Source: Gemmata palustris
GTDB taxonomy: Bacteria; Planctomycetota; Planctomycetia; Gemmatales; Gemmataceae
Assembly: GCF_017939745.1 (NCBI RefSeq)
Contig: NZ_JAGKQQ010000002.1
Coordinates: forward strand, 372,001 to 436,000
DNA: 64,000 nucleotides
Reading direction: 5' to 3'
Position 1 is the stretch's first letter. Every line of letters starts with the position of its first letter. Shown piece after piece: positions 43,481 to 52,290 of the stretch. The position numbers and the translations under genes were made by a program. The notes beneath the pieces are model-generated. The model worked only from the letters and a program-made list of their open reading frames with translations, searched no databases and was not told where the DNA came from.

Positions 43481-44203
43481 GCTACCAGGGAAGACCACTT
43501 CAGAGATCTGAAAAGTGACACCCGAGACTCTCGATCCCGAGTCGTCGACAAAAATCACCCCGACTGCTATCCGCAATTCGCGCGGGGCGCATAAAGCATA
43601 GGTTTCTCAGGTTCAGCAAGAACGGTTTAAATGACTTAATCCTTCGGTATCAATTTTTGAGGTTGTGGCGAGCCAAGCGAGGAACTAAATTACCTCTTCC
43701 CAATGCTGTTCGGCTACTTTGAATCGACACCGTAGAACGTGGTTACCTCATCCAACCACTTTGGGAAATGCACTATGAAAACGCCCAATTCCAACAATTC
43801 GCTTCTTGTCCGGGCCAAATCCCTCACCGGCCCTCAGCCGCGGTAACATCTTCGGAAATCATAATTTAAAATTTCCGGTAGAATTTCGAGTTGGCAAATT
43901 GGCGGCCACCACATTTTTTAGGTTTTGTGGGAACTCCGGCCGACCTTTGCTCGACAAACCTCCGGACAGTGTGCCGTCTATCGCTGGCCAAAATCCGTGG
44001 AGTCGCCCAAAATGTCCGTTTCTCTTGGTGGGAATCGTTCCAAAGATTGGGACCGAGCAATCCCCGCAACCAACCGCGTCGGAACTCGATGGTCCGGGAT
44101 CCTAAAGTGATCTTGCGGCCTTTATTACTAAACCGACGCCCGCTACCAATTTGCCTCACCGAACTTCTGGCACCGAACTCCGCCGTCCGCTTGTGCTGAA
44201 GAT

Positions 44204-44262
44204 CGACGCTCCTGAAGCGGGGACCGATCTCCAATTTGAGATCGGTAACCAGCAGAGCGTCG
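44204..44262 (+). promoter_or_regulatory. Two-stem leader structure upstream of exosortase
   Basis: Outer arms CGACGCTC (44204-44211) and GAGCGTCG (44255-44262) enclose a perfect inner hairpin ACCGATCTC (44223-44231) / 44238-44246 with a 6-base loop. It lies 32 bases before the exosortase ATG, in what is probably the leader of the locus mRNA. Confidence 0.45.
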
Positions 44263-44294
44263 GGCGCCACTGATCCCGTTTGGATTGATGTCTC

Positions 44295-45155
44295 ATGGAC
44301 CCTCAATCGGCTCGCAAGCCGCTCTTTCTCGCCGCGTTCGTCGCCCTGTCAGCGCTCGTGTGGGCGTACTGGGGCACGCTCGTGGATATTTGCGTGAGGT
44401 GGGTCGATGACCCACAATACTCCCACGGCTTCTTTGTCCCCGTGTTTTCGGGGTACTTGCTGTGGCGCCGGCGCGAGCACCTGTGGGCAAACGACTTCCG
44501 CCCCCGGTGGTGGGGGCTCGGCGCGGTGCTGGTAGGCACGGGGTTGCGGTTTGTGGGCCACGTCTTTTACCAGCCGTGGATCGACCCAACTTCGTTAATC
44601 ATTGTTTTGTTCGGCCTCGCCGCGACGGCAGGCGGGCGCCGGGCGGTGGTGTGGTCCGGCCCCGCGATCCTGTTCCTCGCGTTCACGGTTCCGCTCCCCT
44701 ATCGTGTGCAAATGATGTTGGGCGGGACGCTCCAGCGCGTCGCGACGCTGACCAGCACCTACGCCCTCCAAACGCTCGGCGTCCCGGCCGTGGCCGAAGG
44801 AAATGTGATTCTTTTGAGTGAAACCACTTTGGGCATTGTCGAAGCGTGTAACGGGTTGAGTATGCTTGTAACCTTCTTCGCGCTGGCGACCGGGGTGGCC
44901 ATCCTCGCCAAACGGAGCTTGGTCGAGCGAGTCGCCATCGTCGCGAGTGCGGTCCCGATCGCCGTAATTGCCAACGTCGCGCGAATCACCCTCACGGGAG
45001 TACTATTTGAAGCGAACCAGGGCGAGTGGGCGCGCGCGGTGTTCCACGATTTTGCCGGCTTGTTAATGATGCCCCTGGCGATCGCGCTGCTGCTCGGTGA
45101 ACTGTTTATTTTGAAACGATCCCTGATCCCCGTAGCGAGCGATGCACCCGCTTAA
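44295..45155 (+). CDS. xrt: Exosortase
   Basis: A 286-residue polytopic protein (about eight helices). It carries the exosortase catalytic triad: Cys185 in VEACNGLSM, Arg230 in NVARITLTG and His251 in FHDFAGL. The N-terminal YSHGFFVPVFSGYLLWRRR segment is also typical. Exosortases recognise C-terminal PEP-CTERM-type sorting signals and link the protein to exopolysaccharide-related envelope components; planctomycetes carry their own exosortase type. It is the first gene of the operon 44295-52022. No obvious PEP-CTERM target is encoded in the window. Confidence 0.92.
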   Translation: MDPQSARKPLFLAAFVALSALVWAYWGTLVDICVRWVDDPQYSHGFFVPVFSGYLLWRRREHLWANDFRPRWWGLGAVLVGTGLRFVGHVFYQPWIDPTSLIIVLFGLAATAGGRRAVVWSGPAILFLAFTVPLPYRVQMMLGGTLQRVATLTSTYALQTLGVPAVAEGNVILLSETTLGIVEACNGLSMLVTFFALATGVAILAKRSLVERVAIVASAVPIAVIANVARITLTGVLFEANQGEWARAVFHDFAGLLMMPLAIALLLGELFILKRSLIPVASDAPA

Positions 45156-45205
45156 CGTGAACGCGCCGACGGCCCGAAACACGAGTTCTGGATCCGAGAA
45201 CAATT

Positions 45206-47449
45206 ATGAGCCCGACGAACAGCAACGAACAAACGCTCGGTACTGAGAAACGGAGCAGTGGGCTGAACGCGCGGGCGGTTCTTCACGCCGTCAACCGGCG
45301 CCCCGGTACGCTCCTGATGGTCGCGTTTCTTGCACTCGGTGCGGGCGCCAGCATATGGTTCCTCCTACCGCTCCCCAAGGCGACCGCTGCGACCGTGTTC
45401 CAGGTATCGCACCAAGCCCCGGCTCTCATTTTCCAACAATCGGCCGAAGGCCGTTCCGACGTCAATACTTACAAGGCGTCGCAGGCCGCAGCCATCAAGC
45501 GACGTTTGATTCTAAACGAAACCTTGAAGCAGCCCGAGGTTCAGTACCTCCCAATCGTTCAGAAACAGCCCGATGCCCTCGGCTGGTTAGATACCGCGCT
45601 CAAGGTCGAGGTGCGACCCAACAGTGACTACATCCGGGTCTCACTCGAGGGCGACGCCCCCAACGACCTCCTCGCGATCCTCGAGGCACTACAAAAGGCG
45701 TATTTGAAAGGTGTCGATGCCGCCGAAAACGGCGGGCGCCGGGACCGTCTGAAAAAACTCGAGGATACGAACCAAAAATACCGCAAAGACTTGGAAAGAT
45801 TTCACAATAACATCGATACAATCGCGATTAGCCTCGGGTCTAAAGATGGACAAATGCTGGCCATCATCAGCGCACAAATGAACGATAGCCTAAAACGGGC
45901 GATCGATAAAGAAGCCGACTTCGCGGCACAAGTTAAAGCGGCGCAAGCCGAACTTCCCAAGCCCCCCCTGCGTGCCGAACAGGTTCCCCCGGCCGAACTG
46001 GTCCCCCTGATGGCGGCCCACATCGCCTGCCTCGGCGGTGATCCCCCGGCTGGACCGTTCGATCCCTCACCGGAGCAAGTCGCAGAGGCTCTGACCAACG
46101 ACCCGGGGTTGATGGATCTGACCGTACAAGTGGACAAGGCACAACAGGCACTCGCCACAACCAAATTGCTGTTCGACGACAAAAACGCGCCGGCGGTCAT
46201 CAAAGCGGAAAAAGCGGTCCAGGCAGCGATTTTGAAGCGGGGCCAGTACAGGGACCAAATACGCTCCCAGATTGCCGGTGGTCTGCGCAAGAAAAACGAA
46301 CAAAAGGCACAGGAGCGCGTTGCCGAGATGCGCGCACGCATCGAGTCCCTCGAAAGGCAGCAAATATTAGCCGCAGAGAAAATTGCAGACATCAAGAGCA
46401 CGATCGGCAAAACGAACGGTAATCGCCTGGTACTCGAGGGCTTCCAGCAACAGATCGGTCAAACCGAAAAGTTGAGTGAAAACATCGCCACGGAGACGGA
46501 AAAGCTCAAGATCGAAATTGCGGCCGGCACCCAACTGCGTGTCGCGATGGTCGAGCCCCCGTACATCGTCCCGGGGATCGAAGGGAACCGGCAGCTGAAA
46601 TTCACACTTATGGGCACCCTCGGGGTTCTGTTCATCGGTTTCGCGGGCGTCATAGCGTGGGAGTATCGGTACCGTCGGTTAACCCACACCGATGACGTAA
46701 CGTCCGCATTGGGCATGCGACTGATCGGCGCGGTCCCGGTCTCGGGCCGCGATTCGCAGAAGGGGCGAGAGGCCCACCCGGTGCTCGTCGAAGCGATCGA
46801 CGCGACCCGCACGATGCTCCTAAATGGGGCACACGACTCGGACCTGCGCGTGCTGGTCGTGACGAGCGCGGTCTCCGGCGAGGGGAAGACCTCGCTGTCG
46901 GGGCACCTCGCGATCAGCCTCGCGCGGGCCGGGTTCCGAACGCTCCTTATCGACGGCGACCTGCGCGCGCCCACGGCGCACCGGGTGTTCGACATCCCCC
47001 TCGCGCCCGGGTTTTGCGAGTTCCTTCAGGAGGCGGGCGCCGCGCCAATGACCCGACCAACGGGCGTCCCGGGGCTCTCGGTTATGACCGCCGGCGAGTG
47101 GACCTTGGCCACGCGCCACGCGCTCGTCGGGGCCCGGTGGCGGGTGGCCAAGGAGCAACTGAAGGCCGAGTTCGACTACGTCGTGGTGGACACGTCGCCC
47201 CTGCTACTCGTGTCCGACACGCTTCTCGTGGCCCGAGAAGCCGACGGGGTCGTGGTGTCCGTTCTGATGGGCGTCAGTCAGGTCGGGCTCGTCGACGAGG
47301 CCATTACGCGCCTCCAAACGGTCCGCGCCAACGTGACCGGGGTGATCGCGAACGGGGTGCGCAGCGCCGCCCACGAGTACACCCACGGGTACGCCGCTAA
47401 ACCGGGTCCCGTGCTCGCCATCGGCTCCGGTTCTCTTGAGAAGAGGTAA
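45206..47449 (+). CDS. Polysaccharide chain-length determinant fused to BY-kinase (Wzz/Wzc-like)
   Basis: A 747-residue inner-membrane protein. Helices near residues 32-55 and 465-490 flank a long periplasmic coiled-coil region as in Wzz/Wzc. The cytoplasmic C-terminal ATPase has Walker A SGEGKTS (about 557-563), Walker A' LLIDGDLRAP (580-590) and Walker B VVVDTSP (about 659-665). The C-terminus keeps only two tyrosines (EYTHGYAAKPG), fewer than the classical Tyr cluster, so autophosphorylation capacity is uncertain. It should control polymer length and export in the exosortase/EPS locus. Confidence 0.9.
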   Translation: MSPTNSNEQTLGTEKRSSGLNARAVLHAVNRRPGTLLMVAFLALGAGASIWFLLPLPKATAATVFQVSHQAPALIFQQSAEGRSDVNTYKASQAAAIKRRLILNETLKQPEVQYLPIVQKQPDALGWLDTALKVEVRPNSDYIRVSLEGDAPNDLLAILEALQKAYLKGVDAAENGGRRDRLKKLEDTNQKYRKDLERFHNNIDTIAISLGSKDGQMLAIISAQMNDSLKRAIDKEADFAAQVKAAQAELPKPPLRAEQVPPAELVPLMAAHIACLGGDPPAGPFDPSPEQVAEALTNDPGLMDLTVQVDKAQQALATTKLLFDDKNAPAVIKAEKAVQAAILKRGQYRDQIRSQIAGGLRKKNEQKAQERVAEMRARIESLERQQILAAEKIADIKSTIGKTNGNRLVLEGFQQQIGQTEKLSENIATETEKLKIEIAAGTQLRVAMVEPPYIVPGIEGNRQLKFTLMGTLGVLFIGFAGVIAWEYRYRRLTHTDDVTSALGMRLIGAVPVSGRDSQKGREAHPVLVEAIDATRTMLLNGAHDSDLRVLVVTSAVSGEGKTSLSGHLAISLARAGFRTLLIDGDLRAPTAHRVFDIPLAPGFCEFLQEAGAAPMTRPTGVPGLSVMTAGEWTLATRHALVGARWRVAKEQLKAEFDYVVVDTSPLLLVSDTLLVAREADGVVVSVLMGVSQVGLVDEAITRLQTVRANVTGVIANGVRSAAHEYTHGYAAKPGPVLAIGSGSLEKR

Positions 47450-47456
47450 CTAACCC

Positions 47457-48107
47457 GTGCGTTTCATCGGACCGCTGGTAATGTCCGCGCTCGTCATTAG
47501 CGTTACGGGGGCCGTTTACGGGGTCCAAACGGACCGGTGGCGCCCCTCGGGCGAGCTCCAGAACGCGCTCGCCCGGCTCGAGCGCGTCCCCCCCGTATGC
47601 GGCGACTGGCGCGGCGAGGATATCTCGTACGAAGCCGGTGACATGGCGCGCGCCGGGATCAAAGGGTGCGTGTACCGGAGCTACCGCAACGCGCGCACGC
47701 GCGAGACCGTTTCGATCCTCTTGGTGTGCGGACGGGGGGGACCGATCAGCGTCCACACCCCGGACGTGTGCTACGCCGGCGCCGGGTACAAGCAGCTCAC
47801 CGATACTCCCACAAAAGACGTCGAGTGGGGTGAGAGCCAGAAGGGAACGTTTCGGGTAGCCCGGTTCGGAAAAGCGGGAGTGGTACCCACCCAACTCGAA
47901 ATCTATTGGGGCTGGTCCCGAGACGGGCACGTGTGGGACGCGCCAACGAACCCGCGCCTGTCCCTGGCCCGTTTGCCCGCGGTGTACAAAATCTACGTCG
48001 TCCGGCAGTTCGTAGCGGGGACTCGAGACGAGTCCGCGGAATCCTGCAGAGACTTCCTCCGACAGGCCTTGCCCGACGTGACCCGAGCGCTCGCCGCGAG
48101 CGACTGA
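47457..48107 (+). CDS. EpsI-like exosortase-associated protein
   Basis: A 216-residue protein with an N-terminal hydrophobic helix and an EpsI domain (DUF3485). The key motif is SVHTPDVCYAGAGY, with His100 and Cys105, as in EpsI/exosortase C-terminal extensions. In many bacteria EpsI is fused to or next to exosortase and is needed for the EPS. The GTG start has AGAGG upstream. It lies 7 bases after the BY-kinase gene, so it is translated from the same operon. Confidence 0.87.
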   Translation: MRFIGPLVMSALVISVTGAVYGVQTDRWRPSGELQNALARLERVPPVCGDWRGEDISYEAGDMARAGIKGCVYRSYRNARTRETVSILLVCGRGGPISVHTPDVCYAGAGYKQLTDTPTKDVEWGESQKGTFRVARFGKAGVVPTQLEIYWGWSRDGHVWDAPTNPRLSLARLPAVYKIYVVRQFVAGTRDESAESCRDFLRQALPDVTRALAASD

Positions 48108-48164
48108 ACTTCGTGCTCGTTCCTTTGTGCCCGAAGAACACTCACCCCCCCGGAGTGGATTCGT

Positions 48165-49001
48165 ATGCCCGCCCAAATTCGCCCAGCGCCCCGATCGGTC
48201 GCTCCCCCTTTCAACCCTGGCTCGGCTCGCGCGGACCGATTCAAGCGCGCCTGCGATATCATTTTCGGTACCGGGCTCGCGCTCGCGACCAGCCCCTTAA
48301 TTCTGGTGACTTGGGCCCTCGTCCGGGCAACGTCTTCCGGCCCCGGCTTCTACTCTCAGGTCCGCGTGGGTCGGGGTAACCGAAATTACCGGATCTACAA
48401 GATCCGCACGATGACCCACAACTGTGAGTCTGGGTCCGGCGTGAAGTGGTCGACAAAGGGTGACGCGCGCGTCACCCCCGTCGGCCGAGTTCTGCGGAAA
48501 CTCCACCTCGACGAACTCCCACAACTGTGGAACGTGCTGAAGGGTGACATGAGCCTCGTGGGTCCGCGCCCGGAGCGCCCGGAGTTCGTCGTTCCGCTGT
48601 CCGCAGAAATCGAGGGGTACCCCGAGCGCCACCAAGTCCGCCCCGGGGTCACGGGCCTCGCACAGATCCAACTCCCCGCGGACTCCGACGTAGAATCGGT
48701 GCGAACCAAGCTCGTGCTCGACCGTTATTACGTCGAACACGCGAGCTTGTGGCTCGACCTCCGAATCATGTTCGGAACGCTCGTGTATTTAGTCGGATTT
48801 TCCTACGCACAAGTGCGCCTGCTCATGCGCCTGCCGAACCCGCTGACCGTTGCCCCGCCCCCAACCGGCTCGCGAACCCGCGGCGCGATCGGCGGGGCAA
48901 AAGTCGTCCTGCGCCACCAGCCCGCGCCAACCCGTAAGAACGAAATGGCACCGGCCCTAGTTACCGAGGGCGGGGCACCCGCGCGCGGTGGGGCACGATG
49001 A
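48165..49001 (+). CDS. Undecaprenyl-phosphate sugar phosphotransferase (priming glycosyltransferase)
   Basis: A 278-residue bacterial sugar transferase. A single N-terminal membrane helix region (about 25-50, [23 protein letters not shown]) is followed by the conserved block YKIRTM...[44 protein letters not shown]. This enzyme class moves a sugar-1-phosphate onto undecaprenyl phosphate to start the repeat unit. The large PglB/WbaP-type N-terminal domain is absent, so it is the short form. Its stop overlaps the start of the next gene (ATGA at 48998-49001), so the two are translationally coupled. Confidence 0.93.
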   Translation: MPAQIRPAPRSVAPPFNPGSARADRFKRACDIIFGTGLALATSPLILVTWALVRATSSGPGFYSQVRVGRGNRNYRIYKIRTMTHNCESGSGVKWSTKGDARVTPVGRVLRKLHLDELPQLWNVLKGDMSLVGPRPERPEFVVPLSAEIEGYPERHQVRPGVTGLAQIQLPADSDVESVRTKLVLDRYYVEHASLWLDLRIMFGTLVYLVGFSYAQVRLLMRLPNPLTVAPPPTGSRTRGAIGGAKVVLRHQPAPTRKNEMAPALVTEGGAPARGGAR

Positions 49002-50302
49002 ATTTCGTTTTGTTCCTCCTCCTGAACGCGGTCCTGCTTCTCCGGCCGGAAGAACTCTTCCCGGAGATTACGGGACTGCGCCTGTACCTGCTGACAATCA
49101 TCCCGTGCGTCTCACTCTCGTTGCCCCAGTTGGCGCGGGAACTGTCGCCCGGCACTCTTCGCCGGCGCCCGGTCAGCGTGTGTGTACTCCTATTTTTCCT
49201 CTCAACTATCCTCTCGTTTTCTGTCCAGGGCCGCTTCAATGAGGCGCTCTTCGAGTTCTGCCCGGACTTCGGCAAGGTCATTCTCTACTATTTCTTGTTG
49301 CTCGCCACCGTTGACACGCCCAGCCGCTTCCGAGCGTTCGTCGCGGCTCTCGTCGTTTTGATTAGCGGGCTCACAGCGATTGCACTATCGCAGCATTACG
49401 GCATTGCTCACTTCCCGAACATCGTTCCATGCCTTCAACGTGGGACCGACCCTGTTACCGGGGAAGCAACCGAACTACCACGACTTGTTAGCAGCGGGAT
49501 CTTCAACGATCCGAACGACCTGTGTCTCATGTTGGGCTTGGGGATCTTAAGTTGTGTTTACTGTGCCACGAGCCGTCCAAAGGTGACCGGTGGGTACCTC
49601 TGGTTGCTCCCAATCCCACTCTTTGCCTATGCACTGACGGACACGCAATCAAAGGGCGGTCTCTTGGGCGTTCTGGCGGGCGCAACAGCATACCTTTATT
49701 CCCGATTCGGAGGCCCCAAAGCGCTCCCATATGCGGTAACGGGGGCGGTCGCCGTGGTACTCGGGATTGGGGGAAGACAAGGGAGCATCGGGGGCGAAAC
49801 GGCCCACGAGCGCCTCATGTTCTGGGCGGACGGTTTGAGTAACCTGTTCGCCCGACCATTTTACATCCCAACTGGTTTGGGGATCGGGTGGTTCGTGAGC
49901 GAGAACGGCCTCGTGGCTCACAATTCCTTTGTCCAATCTTACGTCGAGCTCGGCTTGTTGGGCGGTGGTGCGTTCCTGGGGGCGTTCTACTTGAGCGCGC
50001 GGATCATTGATCGTTTCGGCCGCGGGGTCGACGCCCCCCGCTGGGCACTGGACGCCAAGCACTACGGGTTCGCGGTGATCATCGGGTACGCCATGGGGTG
50101 TTATTCGATCACGAGAAACTTCGCGGTGCCCACCTATCTGACACTGGGCATCGTATCCGTACTCCTCGCTCAAGCGGCCCCCACTCTCCCCGAGCGATTC
50201 CAGGTGAATGACCGTTGGTTCCGCTGGATTTTGATCGCGAGTGTGACCGGGTTGGTGCTCATGAAGTTCGTGACCCAAGGACTAAGTTTGGCGGGCGTGT
50301 AA
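48998..50302 (+). CDS. O-antigen ligase/polymerase-like membrane protein (Wzy/WaaL family)
   Basis: A 434-residue protein with about ten or more hydrophobic segments. The long loop and the family-like block SVxxRFNEALFEF, LPTPxxFRAFV-like early motif and the later MFWADGLSNLFARPFYIPTG...SENGLVAHNSFVQSYVELGLLGG (about 275-330) match the O-antigen ligase/polymerase superfamily, including the HNSFVQ region. It would polymerise lipid-linked repeat units or ligate the polymer. It is translationally coupled to the priming transferase and is the fifth gene of the locus. Confidence 0.87.
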   Translation: MNFVLFLLLNAVLLLRPEELFPEITGLRLYLLTIIPCVSLSLPQLARELSPGTLRRRPVSVCVLLFFLSTILSFSVQGRFNEALFEFCPDFGKVILYYFLLLATVDTPSRFRAFVAALVVLISGLTAIALSQHYGIAHFPNIVPCLQRGTDPVTGEATELPRLVSSGIFNDPNDLCLMLGLGILSCVYCATSRPKVTGGYLWLLPIPLFAYALTDTQSKGGLLGVLAGATAYLYSRFGGPKALPYAVTGAVAVVLGIGGRQGSIGGETAHERLMFWADGLSNLFARPFYIPTGLGIGWFVSENGLVAHNSFVQSYVELGLLGGGAFLGAFYLSARIIDRFGRGVDAPRWALDAKHYGFAVIIGYAMGCYSITRNFAVPTYLTLGIVSVLLAQAAPTLPERFQVNDRWFRWILIASVTGLVLMKFVTQGLSLAGV

Positions 50303-50423
50303 GGAGGCCAACGAATCCACGGACCTCATGTAGATCGCGATTTTCGCTCGAAGAGCGATCAAACGTTAACGGCCAGCGGGCATCAAATTCTCAGGTGTGC
50401 GTGCGTGTTTCAAGGAGAAGAGA

Positions 50424-52022
50424 TTGAGTGGGGCGAGCGCAAAACCAACGATCAAGCGCAACATGGTTTGGAACACCGCCGGGCTCGTGGTCGAGGTCGC
50501 CACGGGGTTTCTCGTTCTGCCGTTTCTCCTCGACAAGCTCGGGACGTCGACCTACGGTGTGTGGCTGGTTCTCGGCGCGCTCACGAGCTACTTCGGCTTG
50601 TTGGAACTAGGCGTTCGGGGCTCGATCGGGCGCCACATTGCCCTCTACCACTCAAAAAATGATCGGACCGCAGCGAACCAAACTCTGACCTGTGGCGTTA
50701 CCGCCCTCCTCGGGGTCGGCCTCCTCGCGGGCCTGGCGATCTTCCTCTGCGAACCCTTGTTTTTGCGGTCGTACCAGATCCCCGAAAGCAACTTGAGCCT
50801 CGTGCGAACGGCCTATCGCATTATCGCGCTCAACTTCGTGATCGTGCTCTTGAGTACGGCGTTTGACGCCGCGCTGTGGGGCGTTCAACGGTTCGACTGG
50901 CTGAACGCGGTCGATATCCCGGTTACCCTTGCTCGACTCACCGCAACCTTCTTGTTTATCCGATCGGATTCAGATATCGCAACCCTGGCCGTAATTACAA
51001 TCGCGATGTCGAGTACGAACCTGATCGCAAAAGCCACTTTGTACTTTTACGCGGCCCCGTCATCCCGAATCGGGTTCCGATACCTGAAGCGTTCCGCTCT
51101 CGGTCAACTCCTGGGCTACGGGAGCTGGAACATGCTCAGTACCCTCGCGTACCTTTCGCGCACGCAGTTCGGCCCGATCCTGATCGGCGTCTTTCTCGGG
51201 CTGGCGTTCGTCCCATTTTTTTCGGTTGCGAACCGCCTCCTGATCGCCGCCGTGTCGGCGCTCGTCGCCGTGACCGGCGTGCTGACCCCGCACGCAACAG
51301 CGCTCCACGCCGCGAACCAAACCGAGCGCCAGCGCAGCCTCTTCCTCGTCGGCGGCCGACACACGGCCGCACTGGGCGCGTTCCTGATGGGGGGCCTGCT
51401 TGCACTCGGCGGCTCCTTGATTCAGCTCTGGGTCGGGTCCAAGTTCTCGGCGCCCGATCTCGCGGCAGTCGGAGCGCTCTTGACCGTACTCGTGCTGGGG
51501 GAATTGCTCCCCAGCACGCAGTACGCCACGTGCTCCATTATTCAGGCCACGGCCCGGCACCGTGCGCTCGCGCTGTTCGCGACGTTGGAAGCGCTAGCCG
51601 TCTGCGGGCTCATGATTGCCCTTCTCCCACCGTTCGGATTAATCGGCGCTGGGCTGGCCGTGGCGGTTCCTGCGTTCTTCGCGCGCGGGGTGGGACCGAT
51701 CGTTCACGGGTGCCGCATTCTTGACGTGCCCATCCATCGCTACGTGACGCGGACGCTCGTCCCGCCGCTTCTTTGTGCGGCCGTGCCCGCGGTCTTGGTC
51801 CGGCTCGCTAGCGCCGCGTACTCGGACGGCACGTGGGCGGCCTTTTTGAGTTACTCCGCGGGCTACGCGATCCTGTTCGGTATCTGCTACACGTGCGCGT
51901 TGAACCGGACGTGGTTGGCGCACGTTTCCCGACGGTTTCTGGTTCCCAATCGCAGGGCACTTCTCCCCGCGCCACCCGCGACCGGGGACGCGGAAAACGG
52001 GGCTGCCATAAAAATCAAATAA
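50424..52022 (+). CDS. Wzx-like polysaccharide flippase
   Basis: A 532-residue polytopic protein (12 or more helices) of the oligosaccharide flippase superfamily. The start of the fold is MVWNTAGLVVEVATGFLVLPFLLDKLG, with GLLELGVRGSIGRHIALYHSK as in Wzx/MATE-like proteins. It moves lipid-linked repeat units to the periplasmic face. The TTG at 50424 is preferred over the GTG at 50397 since AAGGAG lies 6 bases before it. Last gene of the exosortase/EPS operon; no glycosyltransferase gene follows. Confidence 0.88.
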   Translation: MSGASAKPTIKRNMVWNTAGLVVEVATGFLVLPFLLDKLGTSTYGVWLVLGALTSYFGLLELGVRGSIGRHIALYHSKNDRTAANQTLTCGVTALLGVGLLAGLAIFLCEPLFLRSYQIPESNLSLVRTAYRIIALNFVIVLLSTAFDAALWGVQRFDWLNAVDIPVTLARLTATFLFIRSDSDIATLAVITIAMSSTNLIAKATLYFYAAPSSRIGFRYLKRSALGQLLGYGSWNMLSTLAYLSRTQFGPILIGVFLGLAFVPFFSVANRLLIAAVSALVAVTGVLTPHATALHAANQTERQRSLFLVGGRHTAALGAFLMGGLLALGGSLIQLWVGSKFSAPDLAAVGALLTVLVLGELLPSTQYATCSIIQATARHRALALFATLEALAVCGLMIALLPPFGLIGAGLAVAVPAFFARGVGPIVHGCRILDVPIHRYVTRTLVPPLLCAAVPAVLVRLASAAYSDGTWAAFLSYSAGYAILFGICYTCALNRTWLAHVSRRFLVPNRRALLPAPPATGDAENGAAIKIK

Positions 52023-52290
52023 TCTCCAGGCCAATAAAGCCATCCTGTTGCAATGCGATTCGGGACCGGCCACGCGGTTACGCAACTCAACGTCCTCCGA
52101 CTCGCCCCTTCGTTCCACCTCGGGGGCGAAAGAACGTCCTCGAGACCTTGGCACGGGGCTTACAACCCACGACCGAATGTCACTTGTGCTGTTTGAACGA
52201 ACAGAGGCGCGCCCGGACACAGGGGCGGGCCACAGTAGGCAATCAACACACCCGTGTGAGGCGCACCCTCCGTGCGTTAGCGCCCGTCAA

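Larger units (their letters stand above)
43097..44294. other. Gene-poor, lower-GC stretch before the exosortase locus
   Basis: About 1.2 kb without a convincing intact gene and visibly AT-richer than its surroundings from about 43390 to 44290. Near 43400-43475 one frame reads YNNNFCDDQWSLINRIRPDA followed by PQVGR, resembling the N-terminus of IS5-type transposases (D-x-QW-x-LI...P...GR). It then ends without the rest. The distal part holds a two-stem structure (44204-44262). Confidence 0.4.

Noticed and set aside
44170..44190. Possible sigma-54 (-24/-12) promoter before exosortase, TGGCAC at 44169
   Set aside because: The TTGC element expected after five bases reads TCCGC; the match is too poor, although RpoN-type regulation is known for exosortase systems elsewhere.
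43866..44306. 146-residue minus-strand frame in the lower-GC gap
   Set aside because: Arg/Ser/Thr-rich without motif, overlaps the exosortase start and lacks a ribosome site.
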